NCBI GenBank assembly: GCA_014379385.1
Contig: JACMLW010000091.1
Span: 1 to 35,524, forward strand
Source of the DNA: Phycisphaerales bacterium
Lineage (GTDB): Bacteria; Planctomycetota; Phycisphaerae; Phycisphaerales; UBA1924
Reading direction: 5' to 3'
DNA length: 35,524 nucleotides
Positions 1 to 8,869 of this stretch are shown in pieces. Position 1 is the first letter of the stretch. Each line of letters opens with the position of its first letter. Under the pieces are notes generated by a model that searched no databases, was not told the origin of the DNA, and worked only from the letters and a program-made list of their open reading frames with translations. The translations under genes were made by a program, and so were the position numbers.

Positions 1-445
1 GATAGTGCAGCGCGATCGCCGCGGGCTTCGCCTCCACGAGCAGCCCCATTGCCGTCGCCGAAATGTCAACCAGGTCGTCGTGCAGAAGCTTGAGCAGGCC
101 GCGCTGCTCACCTGAAAGCGTTGAGGAGAACCCCGGGGCGAACTCGCTCCCATGGCTGCCCACCAGCCGCATCCCCGGCGGTGCGCCCGACAGCCGCTCC
201 AGGTCCGTCAGCGACCGCCCGGAGATCACCGCCACGTGCGTCCCACTCATCTCGCTGAGCGCCCGGAGCGAGACCATCGCGGCCCGCACCGGCGTAGCCC
301 GCGATGGGTTGTCCACGAGGTGCGAGAGCGTCCCGTCATAGTCGCACGACACCAGCAGCACCGGCGCCATCGCGAGTTGCTCGAGCCGCGCGCGCAGCCC
401 GCCGCCCGCGTCCGCCGCCCGGCTGTACACCCGATCACCGTTCAT
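1..445 (-). CDS. otsB: Trehalose-6-phosphate phosphatase (C-terminus cut by window edge)
   Basis: This frame runs off the left edge, so about 148 N-terminal residues are visible. It dephosphorylates trehalose-6-phosphate to trehalose in the cytoplasm, the second step after OtsA. The HAD nucleophile motif is clear as SCDYDGTL near residue 34 (DxDxT type), followed by the family-typical VISGRS and VGSHGSEF segments. The ATG at 443-445 overlaps the otsA TGA (442-444) as ATGA, which indicates one transcript with translational coupling. The visible part matches the usual N-terminal half of this family. What lies beyond base 1 cannot be judged. High confidence in the family. Confidence 0.9.
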   Translation of the reverse strand, partial: MNGDRVYSRAADAGGGLRARLEQLAMAPVLLVSCDYDGTLSHLVDNPSRATPVRAAMVSLRALSEMSGTHVAVISGRSLTDLERLSGAPPGMRLVGSHGSEFAPGFSSTLSGEQRGLLKLLHDDLVDISATAMGLLVEAKPAAIALHY

Positions 446-1824
446 CCTCTCAGCGCCTCCAGGTACGTGCCCGCCCATTCATGCACATCGTGCCGTCGCA
501 CCACGGTTCGAAGAACTGCCATTCGGTGGCGGGCCTCCTGCCGGTCCATCGTGAGCGCCGTCTCGAGCGTCGAGATCATCCCCTCCTGGTCGCGCGGGTT
601 GACCAGCAGCGCCCTGCGCAGCTCGCGCGCCGCCCCCGCGAACTCGCTCAGGATCAGCACCCCCGAGAGGTCCGTTCGCGTGGCCACATACTCCTTCGCC
701 ACTAGGTTCATCCCGTCGCGCAGCGGCGTCACGAACATCACGTCGGCGGCGCGGTAGTACGCCACCAGGTCTTCGCGTGTGAAGTTCCGCCTGAAGTAAT
801 GCACCGCCACGCGCCCCGGCATCCCGAACTCCCCGTTGATCCGCCCCACCAGCTGCTCGATCCGCGTCCGCATCTCCGCGTACTCCGCCACTGGTTCGCG
901 GCTCGGCACCGCGATCTGCATGAACACCGCGTCGTCAACGCTGATCCGCCCACGCTTGAGCAGCTCCTCGTACGCGCGCAGCCGGTTATCGATCCCCTTC
1001 GTGTAATCAAGCCGGTCCACCGACAGAATCAATCGGCGCTCCGAGCCCATTTTCTCGCGGAACCCGGCCGCCTCCTGCTCCGTCTCCTCCATCGCCGCCC
1101 GCTTGTCGAACCAATCGAAATCGATCGAGATGGGGAAGCTCCCTACCCGCACCTCGCGCCCGCCAAACTCAAGCAGCGTGTCGGTCCCCTCGGCGTCTGT
1201 AAACGCTCGCGCCGCCCGCGAAAAATTCTGTGCCCCGGCATACGTCTGAAATCCCACGACGTCAGCCCCCAGCAGCCCTTCGAGCATCGCCTGCCTCCAG
1301 GGCAGCCACGCGAACAGCTCCTCGGGCGGAAAGGGGATATGCAGGAAAAAACCGATCCGCAGGTCCGGCCGCTCCTCGCGGATCATCAGCGGCGCCAGCA
1401 GCAGGTGATAATCATGCACCCAGACCAGGTCGCCCTCGCGCGCCGCCGCCACAGCCGCGGCCGCGAATCGACGATTGACCTCGACGTATGGTTCCCACCA
1501 TTCCTGCCGGAACTCCGGCGACCGGATCGCATCGTGGAACAGCGGCCACAGCGTCCGGTTCGAGAACCCGTTGTAGTACTTCTCGACCTCGTCCCTCGAG
1601 AGCGACACGGGACGGATCCGCATCTGCTCGTGCGTGAAGGGCCTGAGTCCCGTCCCGGCCGTTCCTGCCCACCCCACCCACGCGGCATTCCCCGCCTTCA
1701 CCACCGGCTCGAGCGCCGTCACCAGCCCGCCGGCGCTTGATTGCCACCTGCCGCTCGACCCGGCGCGATGCACGGGCAGGCGGTTGGCCACAACAACAAC
1801 GCGCTGGCTCGACCGTCGGTCCAT
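442..1824 (-). CDS. otsA: Alpha,alpha-trehalose-phosphate synthase (GT20)
   Basis: It transfers glucose from a nucleotide-sugar donor to glucose-6-phosphate, giving trehalose-6-phosphate for OtsB. At 460 residues it has normal length for a bacterial OtsA. GT20 landmarks appear in order: VVVVANRLPV at the N-terminus, SAGGLVTAL, WVHDYHLLL, FFLHIPFP, GFQT, PISID, SVDRLDYTKGI, the donor-site segment RDGMNLVAKEY, and LSEFAGAA. I chose the ATG at 1824 because it places MDRRSSQR directly before the conserved VVVVANRLP; an upstream in-frame start at 1881 would add 19 residues with no family resemblance. Only a weak AGG lies upstream. The stop overlaps the otsB start. The gene is divergent from the protease gene at 2017. 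Likely role: compatible-solute or stress protection. Confidence 0.95.
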   Translation of the reverse strand: MDRRSSQRVVVVANRLPVHRAGSSGRWQSSAGGLVTALEPVVKAGNAAWVGWAGTAGTGLRPFTHEQMRIRPVSLSRDEVEKYYNGFSNRTLWPLFHDAIRSPEFRQEWWEPYVEVNRRFAAAAVAAAREGDLVWVHDYHLLLAPLMIREERPDLRIGFFLHIPFPPEELFAWLPWRQAMLEGLLGADVVGFQTYAGAQNFSRAARAFTDAEGTDTLLEFGGREVRVGSFPISIDFDWFDKRAAMEETEQEAAGFREKMGSERRLILSVDRLDYTKGIDNRLRAYEELLKRGRISVDDAVFMQIAVPSREPVAEYAEMRTRIEQLVGRINGEFGMPGRVAVHYFRRNFTREDLVAYYRAADVMFVTPLRDGMNLVAKEYVATRTDLSGVLILSEFAGAARELRRALLVNPRDQEGMISTLETALTMDRQEARHRMAVLRTVVRRHDVHEWAGTYLEALRG

Positions 1825-2016
1825 CAGATTGCTGAACCTAACGCCCAAACACGCGAACCATCTATGGGCACAAGGCCCCATTTAGGTGGAGCCGTCGGTT
1901 GTTGCCAACAATACAACCTCTTGCCGCCAGTGCCCCTGACAAGCGCCCCACGATCGTCGTTCTCGTCTCAAAGCGGTAAACGGCCGCGCCCCACAACTTG
2001 CCGGAGACCCATCACC

Positions 2017-3834
2017 ATGGCCTCTTGCCGCCGCATGACGTTCCTCACCGTCGTCCTCATCTTCCTCACGGGGATGCTGGCCGCTCGCCTCCCCGCGACG
2101 ATCTCCGTCGTTCAGGACGAGGTGCAGGACACCACCATCAACAAAAAGCTCTCCCGCTATGAGTTCTTCGATCCGATCGTCGAGGTCTACTCCATCGTTG
2201 ACCAGGCCTATGTGGACGAGCCCGACCGCGCAGCCATGCAGCAGGCCGCCATCAACGGCATGCTCGAGGCTCTCAGCGATCCCTATACCGAGTTCGTCCC
2301 CGCCGTTGAACGCGCCCAGTTCCAGAAGGAGATGACGGGCCAGTTCGTCGGCATCGGCGCCGAGGTCATCCTCGAGGGAGGCTACCTGCGGATCGTGACC
2401 CCGCTCGAAGACTCACCCGCCTACAACGCCGGCATCAAGGCGGGCGACCGCGTCCTCGATATCGACGGCGAGTCCACACTTGGCAAAACCGTTGACCAGT
2501 GCATCGACAAGCTCATGGGGAAGCCCGGCGAGCTCGTCAATCTGCTTATAGAGCGCACCGGCGGCGGCAAGGCCGAGAAGATCGAGGTGCCGATCAAGCG
2601 CGACAATATCGTGGTCCGCGCCGCCAAGGGCTTCAAGCGCGACGGCGCGGGTCACTGGGATTACCTCATCGACCCGGACCGCCGCATCGGCTACATCCGG
2701 CTGACGCAGTTCACACCGGCGTCGGGGAAGGAAGTCAGGGACGCGCTCCAGCAGCTGCGCGCCGACCATGCCGCGGGCTCCCCCGGGGCGCTCGGCGGCC
2801 TCATCCTCGACGTGCGGAGCAACCCGGGCGGCCTCCTCGATGTCGCGCTAGAACTCGCGGACCTCTTCCTCGCAGACGGCTCGATCGTGAGCGTGAAGGG
2901 ACGCGCGTTCTCCGACGAGACCTACTCAGCCGAAGAGCCCGGGACACTTCCCGAGTTCCCCATCGCTGTCATCGTCAACGGTCAATCGGCGTCGGCGAGC
3001 GAGATCGTCGCCGGGAGCCTCGCCGATCACGGGCGCGCAATCGTGGTCGGCACCCGCACCTTCGGCAAGGGACTCGTGCAGCGAGTTCAGGATCTGAAGC
3101 GGGCCAGCAACGAGAACGGCCCCGGGCAACTCAAGTTCACGGCCCAGCGGTACTACCTTCCGTCTGGGCGTCTCATCCAGCGCACCGATGAATCGACCAT
3201 CTGGGGCGTTGACCCTTCCCCCGGCTTCTACATCCCTATGACCGAAGAGCAGCAGATCGCGCGCCTCATCCAGCGGCGCGACCGCGACATCATCCGCGCC
3301 GATGTGCCGGCGCTCGCATCACTTCCAGGCGAAACCGTGCCGCGCCCCGAAGAGTGGTCCAGCCCCGACTGGATCACCGAGCACGCCGCGGACATGCAGC
3401 TCGCCGCCGCGCTGCGGGCCGTGCAGACACGCCTCGTTGCGGGGGCGTGGGAGCCGGATCCCAACGCCGCGACCCCCGAGGCACAGGCCCAGCAGGTGCG
3501 GCTCGATCAGCTCCGCGACCTCGGACTGGTGCGCGAGCGGATGATCCGCGAGCTCACGAGGGTTGAAGACCGAATCACCACGATGGAGTCGGCCTCCGAG
3601 GGCGACCGCGCCACCATCGATCGCTCGGGCTTTGACTTCTGGCCCGATGAGACGGTCCTCAGCGGCGGCCATCTCGACGTGTTCAACAAGGACGGAACGC
3701 TTGTCCGCACGCTCGACATCACCGGCGAGGACCTCGAGCGGTGGCTCATCGACGCCGATGTGAAACCGGCCGGTGAGGCGGAGAAGGCGGAAGCCGCGCC
3801 GGCGCCGGCGACATCGCCGGACCTGGGGAAGTAG
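2017..3834 (+). CDS. S41 C-terminal processing peptidase with PDZ domain
   Basis: 605 residues. An N-terminal hydrophobic segment (FLTVVLIFLTGMLAARLP) is a signal peptide or anchor, so the enzyme acts in the periplasm. The PDZ domain starts near residue 110 (FVGIGAEV) and includes AGIKAGDRVLDIDG. The catalytic core follows, with NGQSASASEIVAG and GTRTFGKGLVQ. By the 25-residue Ser-Lys spacing of the Prc/CtpA family, the dyad is Ser326 and Lys351. The C-terminal 200 residues, rich in Glu and Arg, extend past the usual core. The start at 2017 has GGAGA at 2003-2007; the frame is open upstream, but that stretch is not protease-like. Function is cleavage of protein C-termini; substrates are unknown. 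Its stop abuts the stop of the opposing gene at 3835. Confidence 0.93.
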   Translation: MASCRRMTFLTVVLIFLTGMLAARLPATISVVQDEVQDTTINKKLSRYEFFDPIVEVYSIVDQAYVDEPDRAAMQQAAINGMLEALSDPYTEFVPAVERAQFQKEMTGQFVGIGAEVILEGGYLRIVTPLEDSPAYNAGIKAGDRVLDIDGESTLGKTVDQCIDKLMGKPGELVNLLIERTGGGKAEKIEVPIKRDNIVVRAAKGFKRDGAGHWDYLIDPDRRIGYIRLTQFTPASGKEVRDALQQLRADHAAGSPGALGGLILDVRSNPGGLLDVALELADLFLADGSIVSVKGRAFSDETYSAEEPGTLPEFPIAVIVNGQSASASEIVAGSLADHGRAIVVGTRTFGKGLVQRVQDLKRASNENGPGQLKFTAQRYYLPSGRLIQRTDESTIWGVDPSPGFYIPMTEEQQIARLIQRRDRDIIRADVPALASLPGETVPRPEEWSSPDWITEHAADMQLAAALRAVQTRLVAGAWEPDPNAATPEAQAQQVRLDQLRDLGLVRERMIRELTRVEDRITTMESASEGDRATIDRSGFDFWPDETVLSGGHLDVFNKDGTLVRTLDITGEDLERWLIDADVKPAGEAEKAEAAPAPATSPDLGK

Positions 3835-4565
3835 TCATCCCAGGTACCAGCCGGGAAAGTACGTATCGAGAAACCTCATCATCGCGAACGGCATCGTGGC
3901 GATGATGGTGATGACAATGGGTATGCCCCACGCAACTCGGAGCGCGCCCCGTATCCCATTCTGCTTCACGAGAAGCGGGGGCAGTCCCGCCCGCTTGATC
4001 TCGCGTTTCCACGCAAAGTGCCACGCACCACGAGAGACAACGCTCCAATCGCGGTCGCAATGGCGGCGCATAGCACACGCTCCTCTGGAGCCGGATCCCA
4101 GAAGACACTGACAAACACGCACTCGGAGAGGAGCGGCAACGTGCAGAGAATCGAGAGGATGGGGACCGTCATTCGCCAGACCCGCCCGGCAAGTGTCTGG
4201 AACACGCCCTTTGATCCTGCCCTCACCATCGCCCATCCGACGATCTGCGCTCCAATGAGCGGAAGCACAACGAACAGCGCGAGATGCCCATACGCGCCGA
4301 ACGCCAGCAGGATCCAGAAGGGATGAATGACGCTCAACCGCCACTTCGTCAACTCAAGATAGACGCTCCGCCGCTCGCTCAGGATCAGATCCTGCGCCGT
4401 GACGCCGTACCCGCATTCCGGGCACGTCAGCGGACCCTCGGCCAGCCCAGCGAGGTCATAGCCGCATTGCGGGCACGACCGCACCCCGGCTCCCGGCGGG
4501 TAGGCCGCTTTCGATTCTGTCGGCAGTTTTAAAATAGGTCGCTTCCTCGGCTCCGAAGGCAGCAT
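3835..4565 (-). CDS. Zinc-ribbon membrane protein, apparent -1 frameshift near the C-terminus
   Basis: The N-terminal half has a four-cysteine zinc ribbon (CPQCGYDLAGL then CPECGYG), a signature I associate with many planctomycete membrane proteins of unknown function. Several hydrophobic segments follow (HPFWILLAFGAYGHLALFVVLPL, and another near VPILSILCTLPLL). In this frame the reading ends at 3966 after a Ser/Arg-rich tail without family character. If the frame is shifted by one base at about 4013-4035, the protein continues through a further membrane segment (IPIVITIIATMPFAMM) to a TGA at 3835-3837, directly against the protease stop at 3834. That compact join argues that 3835 is the original end. 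Start is uncertain: ATG 4565 is used, and an in-frame start at 4628 would overlap the divergent topoisomerase gene. Function unknown. Confidence 0.6.
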
Positions 4566-4620
4566 AACCGCCGCGAATGGAAGGTGCAGGCAGTCTCGTC
4601 GCCCGTCCGATACTCTCGCC

Positions 4621-7038
4621 ATGTCCACCCTGTTTGCCCCGGCGAGCCAGCCCGTTTCCCTCGCGCCCTATGCTGGCGACATGTCCCCCAAGCCACGGAA
4701 GGCAACCGAGAACTCGCTCGCACTGATGGACCCGGCACCCGGGGAGAGGGCGACGCCGGCGGGTTCGATCAGCCGGTCTCGCACCGACTCCCTGCCCATC
4801 GCCAATCCCCCCCGCCAGCGCGCCACCGCCGAGACGATGGCGACTAAGCAGCGCGATATCTCCGTATCGGAGTTCTTCGCCAAGAACCGCCACCTGCTCG
4901 GATTCGATAACCCCCGCAAGGCCCTCCTCACCACCGTCAAGGAAGCTGTCGACAACTCGCTCGACGCCTGCGAAGAGGCCGGTATTCTCCCCGATATCAC
5001 CGTCGCCATTGAAGACCTGCAGCCCGATCGCCCCGCCGCCACCAAGTCTTCGCGATACCGCATCACCATCGTTGACAACGGCCCCGGCATCGTCCGCAAG
5101 CAGGTCGAGAATATCTTCGGTCGCCTGCTCTACGGCTCCAAGTTCCACCGCCTGAAGATGAGCCGCGGCCAGCAGGGCATTGGCATCTCGGCAGCGGGTA
5201 TGTACGGGCTCATCACCACCGGCAAGCCGATGGTGATCCACACGAAACCCAAGGCTACCGCGCCGGCTCACCACATCGAGCTGGCGATGAACACAAAGAC
5301 CAACCGCGCCGAGGTGACGGTCGATATCGAGACCGACGACTTCCCGGTGCGACGACTACGCGACCTCTCCTCCGGCACGCGCGAGCTAACCGCCCAGGGT
5401 CAGTTCTTGGCCGACGAGGCCTACGTCACCGGCACCAGTGTTTCCATCGAGCTCGAGGGCCGTTACCAGCGCGGCCGCGGCAGCGTCGATGAGTTCCTCG
5501 AGCTCTCCGCCATCGCCAACCCACACGCCCGCATCGTCTTCGTCCCGCCCACGCGAGAGAGCGGCGCGGAGGAAGACGAGGCGCCACTGCTGAAGGGCAA
5601 ACGCGGCGGCGCAGTGCCCAGCAGCACCGGTGTTGGCACAACTCCGGGCGGCATTGATCCGGGTGGCAAAGGCGTCCCGCCTGTGCAGCATCCCACCCCG
5701 CAGCCCTCCCAGACCACCGAACTCCGCGGCGTCACCATCTTCCCGCGCGCCGTTGAGGAACTCCCCCCCGAGACCAAGGAAATCCAGCCCCATCCGCGCG
5801 GCATCGAGCTCGGCATCCTGCTTCAGATGCTGCGCGACAAGGGCGAGGGCTCGCTCTACAACTTCCTTCAGGAGCAGTTCTCGCGGGTCTCCAGCAGCAC
5901 CGCAGCGGACATCGTCAAGCGGGCGGGCGTGACGACCCGAACTCGCGTAAACGATGTCGACCACGCCCTCGCCGAGAAGCTCTTCAAGCAGTTGCAGGAC
6001 GCCAAGCTCCCCCCGCCCCCCACGGACTGCCTCGCCCCCATCGGCGTGCGCCAACTCCTGGCCGGTATGCTCAAGGGCGTTCGCGCCGAGTTCTACGCGG
6101 CTTCTTCTCGCGAGGCCGCCGTCTATCGCGGCCGACCCTTCCAGATCGAAGCCGCCATCGCGTACGGTGGCGAGCTCCCCGCCGATGAGCCCTCCCGCGT
6201 GATCCGGTTCGCCAACCGCGTGCCGCTCCTCTACCAGCAGTCAGCGTGCTCCAGCTTCAAGGCCGTGCTCGACACCAACTGGAAGAACTACGACCTGCAG
6301 CAGCCGCGCGGCTCGGCGCCGGTCGGCCCGCTGGTCATCCTCATCCACATGGCCAGCGTGTGGGTGCCGTTCACCAGCGAGAGCAAGGAGGCCATCGCCG
6401 ATTACGACGAGATCCGCAAGGAGATGAAGCTCGCGCTCATGGAGTGCGGCCGCAAGCTCGGCACCTACGTTCGAAAGCGCCAGAAGATGCGCCGCGAGGC
6501 CGAGCGTCGCGACGTCTTCGAGCGCTACATCGGCGAGATCGCCAAGGCCATCAACGACATCAACGGGACCGACCCGAAGAAGGTCTACGAAGCGCTCCTC
6601 GAGCAGGCCCGCGCACGCACCGCCATCGCCGACGCCGAACTCGACGAGGACGGCCGCGTGAGAAAGCAGGAGCAAGCCGAGGCATCCGACGAAGACGGGG
6701 TCATCATCATCCCGGCGAGCTTCCCCCAATCGATGGCGCCTCACCATCGCCCGCCGTTGGGCGACGCCCCGCCATTCGAGCTGTCGAACGCCGAGGCCGC
6801 GGCGATCGAGGTCAATGCCCGTCGGGGCTCCGACGAGGACGATCTGTCAACAACGCGAGTCTCGCCGGCGAAGAAGAGCGCCACGCAGCCGCTCGCGCCG
6901 AAGGGCAACGCTCGCAACAAGCAACCCGGCCGGCAATCGCCGTCGCCTGCGAAATCAACGGCGCCCAAGCCAAAGCCGAAGCTCCGCTTGGTGGGCGGCA
7001 AGCTCGTGCCGGTCGACAACGGTCCGCAGCTCTTTTGA
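4621..7038 (+). CDS. top6B: DNA topoisomerase VI subunit B (GHKL ATPase)
   Basis: Subunit B binds ATP and dimerises to clamp a DNA duplex while subunit A cuts another. The GHKL motifs are intact: KEAVDNSLDAC with Glu108 and Asn112 counted from 4621, DNGPGI at about 152, and GQQGIGISAAGMYG near 181. Helix-two-turn-helix and transducer segments follow, including the Lys-bearing EIRKEMKLALMECGRKLGTYVRKR region. Two features are unusual: a Gly/Pro/Ser-rich linker before the H2TH part (roughly 5560-5790) and a basic, Ser/Pro/Lys-rich tail of about 70 residues. The start is uncertain. ATG 4621, 4681 and 4837 are all in frame, conserved sequence begins only near residue 80, and none has a good ribosome site. 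The stop TGA lies inside the ribosome site of the next gene. Bacterial topoisomerase VI is uncommon. Confidence 0.95.
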   Translation: MSTLFAPASQPVSLAPYAGDMSPKPRKATENSLALMDPAPGERATPAGSISRSRTDSLPIANPPRQRATAETMATKQRDISVSEFFAKNRHLLGFDNPRKALLTTVKEAVDNSLDACEEAGILPDITVAIEDLQPDRPAATKSSRYRITIVDNGPGIVRKQVENIFGRLLYGSKFHRLKMSRGQQGIGISAAGMYGLITTGKPMVIHTKPKATAPAHHIELAMNTKTNRAEVTVDIETDDFPVRRLRDLSSGTRELTAQGQFLADEAYVTGTSVSIELEGRYQRGRGSVDEFLELSAIANPHARIVFVPPTRESGAEEDEAPLLKGKRGGAVPSSTGVGTTPGGIDPGGKGVPPVQHPTPQPSQTTELRGVTIFPRAVEELPPETKEIQPHPRGIELGILLQMLRDKGEGSLYNFLQEQFSRVSSSTAADIVKRAGVTTRTRVNDVDHALAEKLFKQLQDAKLPPPPTDCLAPIGVRQLLAGMLKGVRAEFYAASSREAAVYRGRPFQIEAAIAYGGELPADEPSRVIRFANRVPLLYQQSACSSFKAVLDTNWKNYDLQQPRGSAPVGPLVILIHMASVWVPFTSESKEAIADYDEIRKEMKLALMECGRKLGTYVRKRQKMRREAERRDVFERYIGEIAKAINDINGTDPKKVYEALLEQARARTAIADAELDEDGRVRKQEQAEASDEDGVIIIPASFPQSMAPHHRPPLGDAPPFELSNAEAAAIEVNARRGSDEDDLSTTRVSPAKKSATQPLAPKGNARNKQPGRQSPSPAKSTAPKPKPKLRLVGGKLVPVDNGPQLF

Positions 7039-7048
7039 GGAGTGCGCT

Positions 7049-7549
7049 GTGGCGGAACCCGCGATATCTAGGCACGTGATCGCGGTGGATTTCGAGGCAA
7101 TCGCCGAGATCACGAATCACTACATCGCCGCCACCGCGATCCACTTCGGGCTCCAACCCGTGAGCGCCGCCGAGCTTCGCGCCGGCTGGGAGAAATCGGC
7201 GTCAACCCATCCGTATCTGGTTCTTCTGGACGGTGCCGGGTCGGTGCTGGGGTATGCAAAGTCCGGCACGTGGCGTGACCGCGCCGCATACAACCACACC
7301 GCCGAGGTCGGCATCTATCTTCGCCCCGATCTGCATGGACGGGGCCACGGCCGCCGCCTCTACGAGCGGCTCATCACCGCTTGCCGCGACCGCGGTTTCC
7401 GCACACTCGTCGGGGGGGTCGCGCTGCCCAACGAACCATCTCAGCGCCTGCACGCCGCCTGCGGGTTCTCGCTGGTCGGCATCTTCAGGGAAGTAGGCCG
7501 CAAGTTCGATCGCTGGCATGATGTCGCGTGGTACCAGCTCATGCTGTAA
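7049..7549 (+). CDS. GNAT N-acetyltransferase, phosphinothricin acetyltransferase type
   Basis: 166 residues, starting at GTG 7049 behind GAGGAG (7036-7041), which itself overlaps the subunit B stop. The gene is therefore tightly coupled to top6B, with a 10-base gap. The sequence follows the PAT/Bar pattern along its length: ITNHYIAATAIHF, VLGYAKSGTWRDRAAYNHTAEVGIYL, the acetyl-CoA pyrophosphate loop HGRGHGRRLYERL, GGVALPNEPSQRLHAACGF, and VGRKFDRWHDVAWYQL. Enzymes of this family transfer acetyl from acetyl-CoA to small amines such as phosphinothricin or methionine sulfone and sulfoximine. The native substrate here is unknown. The position between the two topoisomerase subunits could be accidental. 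Confident in family, not in substrate. Confidence 0.92.
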   Translation: MAEPAISRHVIAVDFEAIAEITNHYIAATAIHFGLQPVSAAELRAGWEKSASTHPYLVLLDGAGSVLGYAKSGTWRDRAAYNHTAEVGIYLRPDLHGRGHGRRLYERLITACRDRGFRTLVGGVALPNEPSQRLHAACGFSLVGIFREVGRKFDRWHDVAWYQLML

Positions 7550-7630
7550 TGCAGCACACTCGCCGCGCGAATCCACCCGCGAATATACTCAGATCATTCC
7601 AGACCCCTCAACTCTTCGGCACGGACGCCC

Positions 7631-8776
7631 ATGGCAAAGAAGATCAGCACGAAACCCGGTCTCCCCTCCAAGGGCCGCCCCACCGCGCGCGACGCCGCCA
7701 CACAGAAAAAACTTGTCGGCCTCGCCGACACCGTCGCCCGGAACGCGCTCGCCGGCAAAGAGCCGGTCATCCACGTCCCAACGCGGTCCAAGTCCAACAC
7801 CATCTGGAACAAGAAGCGCGGCATCCTCGAGATCGGCGACGCCAAGCAGGAGCGCCAGCTCTTCAATCTCAACCAGGCCAAGCAGTTCATGCAAACGATG
7901 ATCCACGCGAGCACGATCAAAGACCTCATCGAGCTTCAAAAAACCGCCAGTCTTCGAAGTGTCTTCTACAAGGCCAAGCACACCGTCGCCGGCACCAAGG
8001 AAAACACCTTCGACACCCAGGACGAGTCCGACCCCATCCTCGAAGACCTCGAAGTCTCGCTCGGCGCCCTGCGTGAGGAGCTTCATATCTTTGCGGAGAA
8101 CCGCGGCACGCTTGTCGGCAACCTCACCGTTATCGATCGGGGCGACGAGATCAACGCCCGCAAGCAGGGCTCCGGCGGATGGGGGATCCCCTCGATCGTC
8201 GAGCCCGATGCGATCCAGTTCAAGAAATGCGAGGCCAAGTTCGTCCTGCACGTCGAGAAGGGCACCGTCTGGAATCGGTTCAACGAAGACCGCTTCTGGG
8301 AGAAGAATAACTGCATTCTCACCCACGGCGCCGGCCAGCCCCCCCGCGGCTGCCGCCGTCTGCTCCAGCGCCTCAACCAGGAACTTGGCCTCCCCATCAT
8401 CTGCCTGCTCGACTGCGACCCTTGGGGCCACTACATCTATTCGGTCATCAAGCAGGGTTCGATCTCGCTCGCCTTCGAGTCAAGCCGTCTCGCCATCCCC
8501 GAAGCCAAGTTCCTCGGGATCCGCGCCAAGGACTACCGCGAGCTTCACCTTCCAGAAGCAGCCAGAATTGATCTAAGCGACAACGACATCAAACGGGCAA
8601 ACGAGATCGCCGCTTATCCCTGGTTTGAGGAAAATCGACGATGGCAGTCGGAAATTCGACAGATGCTGGACAACGGCTTCAAAATGGAAGTCGAAGCGCT
8701 CATCGGACGGGGGATCAGCTTTGTGACGGAGACCTACGTCCCCGAACGCCTCGCCCGGAAAGACTGGCTGGAATAG
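7631..8776 (+). CDS. top6A: DNA topoisomerase VI subunit A (Spo11-like)
   Basis: 381 residues, normal for the family. It makes the transient double-strand break through a tyrosine. The winged-helix (CAP-like) active-site segment is LRSVFYKAK with Tyr113 as the expected nucleophile; the context resembles Spo11 DIFY more than the archaeal YY pair. The Toprim domain is intact, with Glu209 in LHVEKGTVW and the acidic pair Asp261/Asp263 in LLDCDPWGHYI, which bind magnesium. The ATG at 7631 has only a poor ribosome site. The Lys/Arg-rich first 25 residues precede the fold. It lies 81 bases after the acetyltransferase gene in the same direction, so all three genes probably form one unit with top6B. 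Both essential subunits look functional. Confidence 0.96.
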   Translation: MAKKISTKPGLPSKGRPTARDAATQKKLVGLADTVARNALAGKEPVIHVPTRSKSNTIWNKKRGILEIGDAKQERQLFNLNQAKQFMQTMIHASTIKDLIELQKTASLRSVFYKAKHTVAGTKENTFDTQDESDPILEDLEVSLGALREELHIFAENRGTLVGNLTVIDRGDEINARKQGSGGWGIPSIVEPDAIQFKKCEAKFVLHVEKGTVWNRFNEDRFWEKNNCILTHGAGQPPRGCRRLLQRLNQELGLPIICLLDCDPWGHYIYSVIKQGSISLAFESSRLAIPEAKFLGIRAKDYRELHLPEAARIDLSDNDIKRANEIAAYPWFEENRRWQSEIRQMLDNGFKMEVEALIGRGISFVTETYVPERLARKDWLE

Positions 8777-8787
8777 GCCACGCCGGG

Positions 8788-8815
8788 TTGAAGGGGGGGG
8801 AACAGTTGGTACACT
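8788..8815 (+). promoter_or_regulatory. Sigma-70-like promoter for the ANTAR regulator gene
   Basis: TTGAAG at 8788-8793 and TACACT at 8810-8815 are separated by 16 bases. Each hexamer matches the consensus at four of six positions. The pair lies just after the top6A stop (8774-8776) and about 55 bases before the first start codon of the response regulator. It suggests that the regulator can be transcribed separately from the topoisomerase genes. Sequence match only. Confidence 0.5.
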
Positions 8816-8869
8816 AGAGAACATGCTTGGAGATCGCACCGCCCGGGCCGCATTCAGAAAGAGGCTCTC

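Noticed and set aside
799-1740. A 313-codon open frame on the plus strand
   Set aside because: It is antisense to otsA, which has unmistakable GT20 motifs.
1899-1911. Short inverted repeat TTGTT/AACAA in the otsA-protease intergenic region
   Set aside because: Five-base arms are common by chance and no promoter hexamers are well placed around it.
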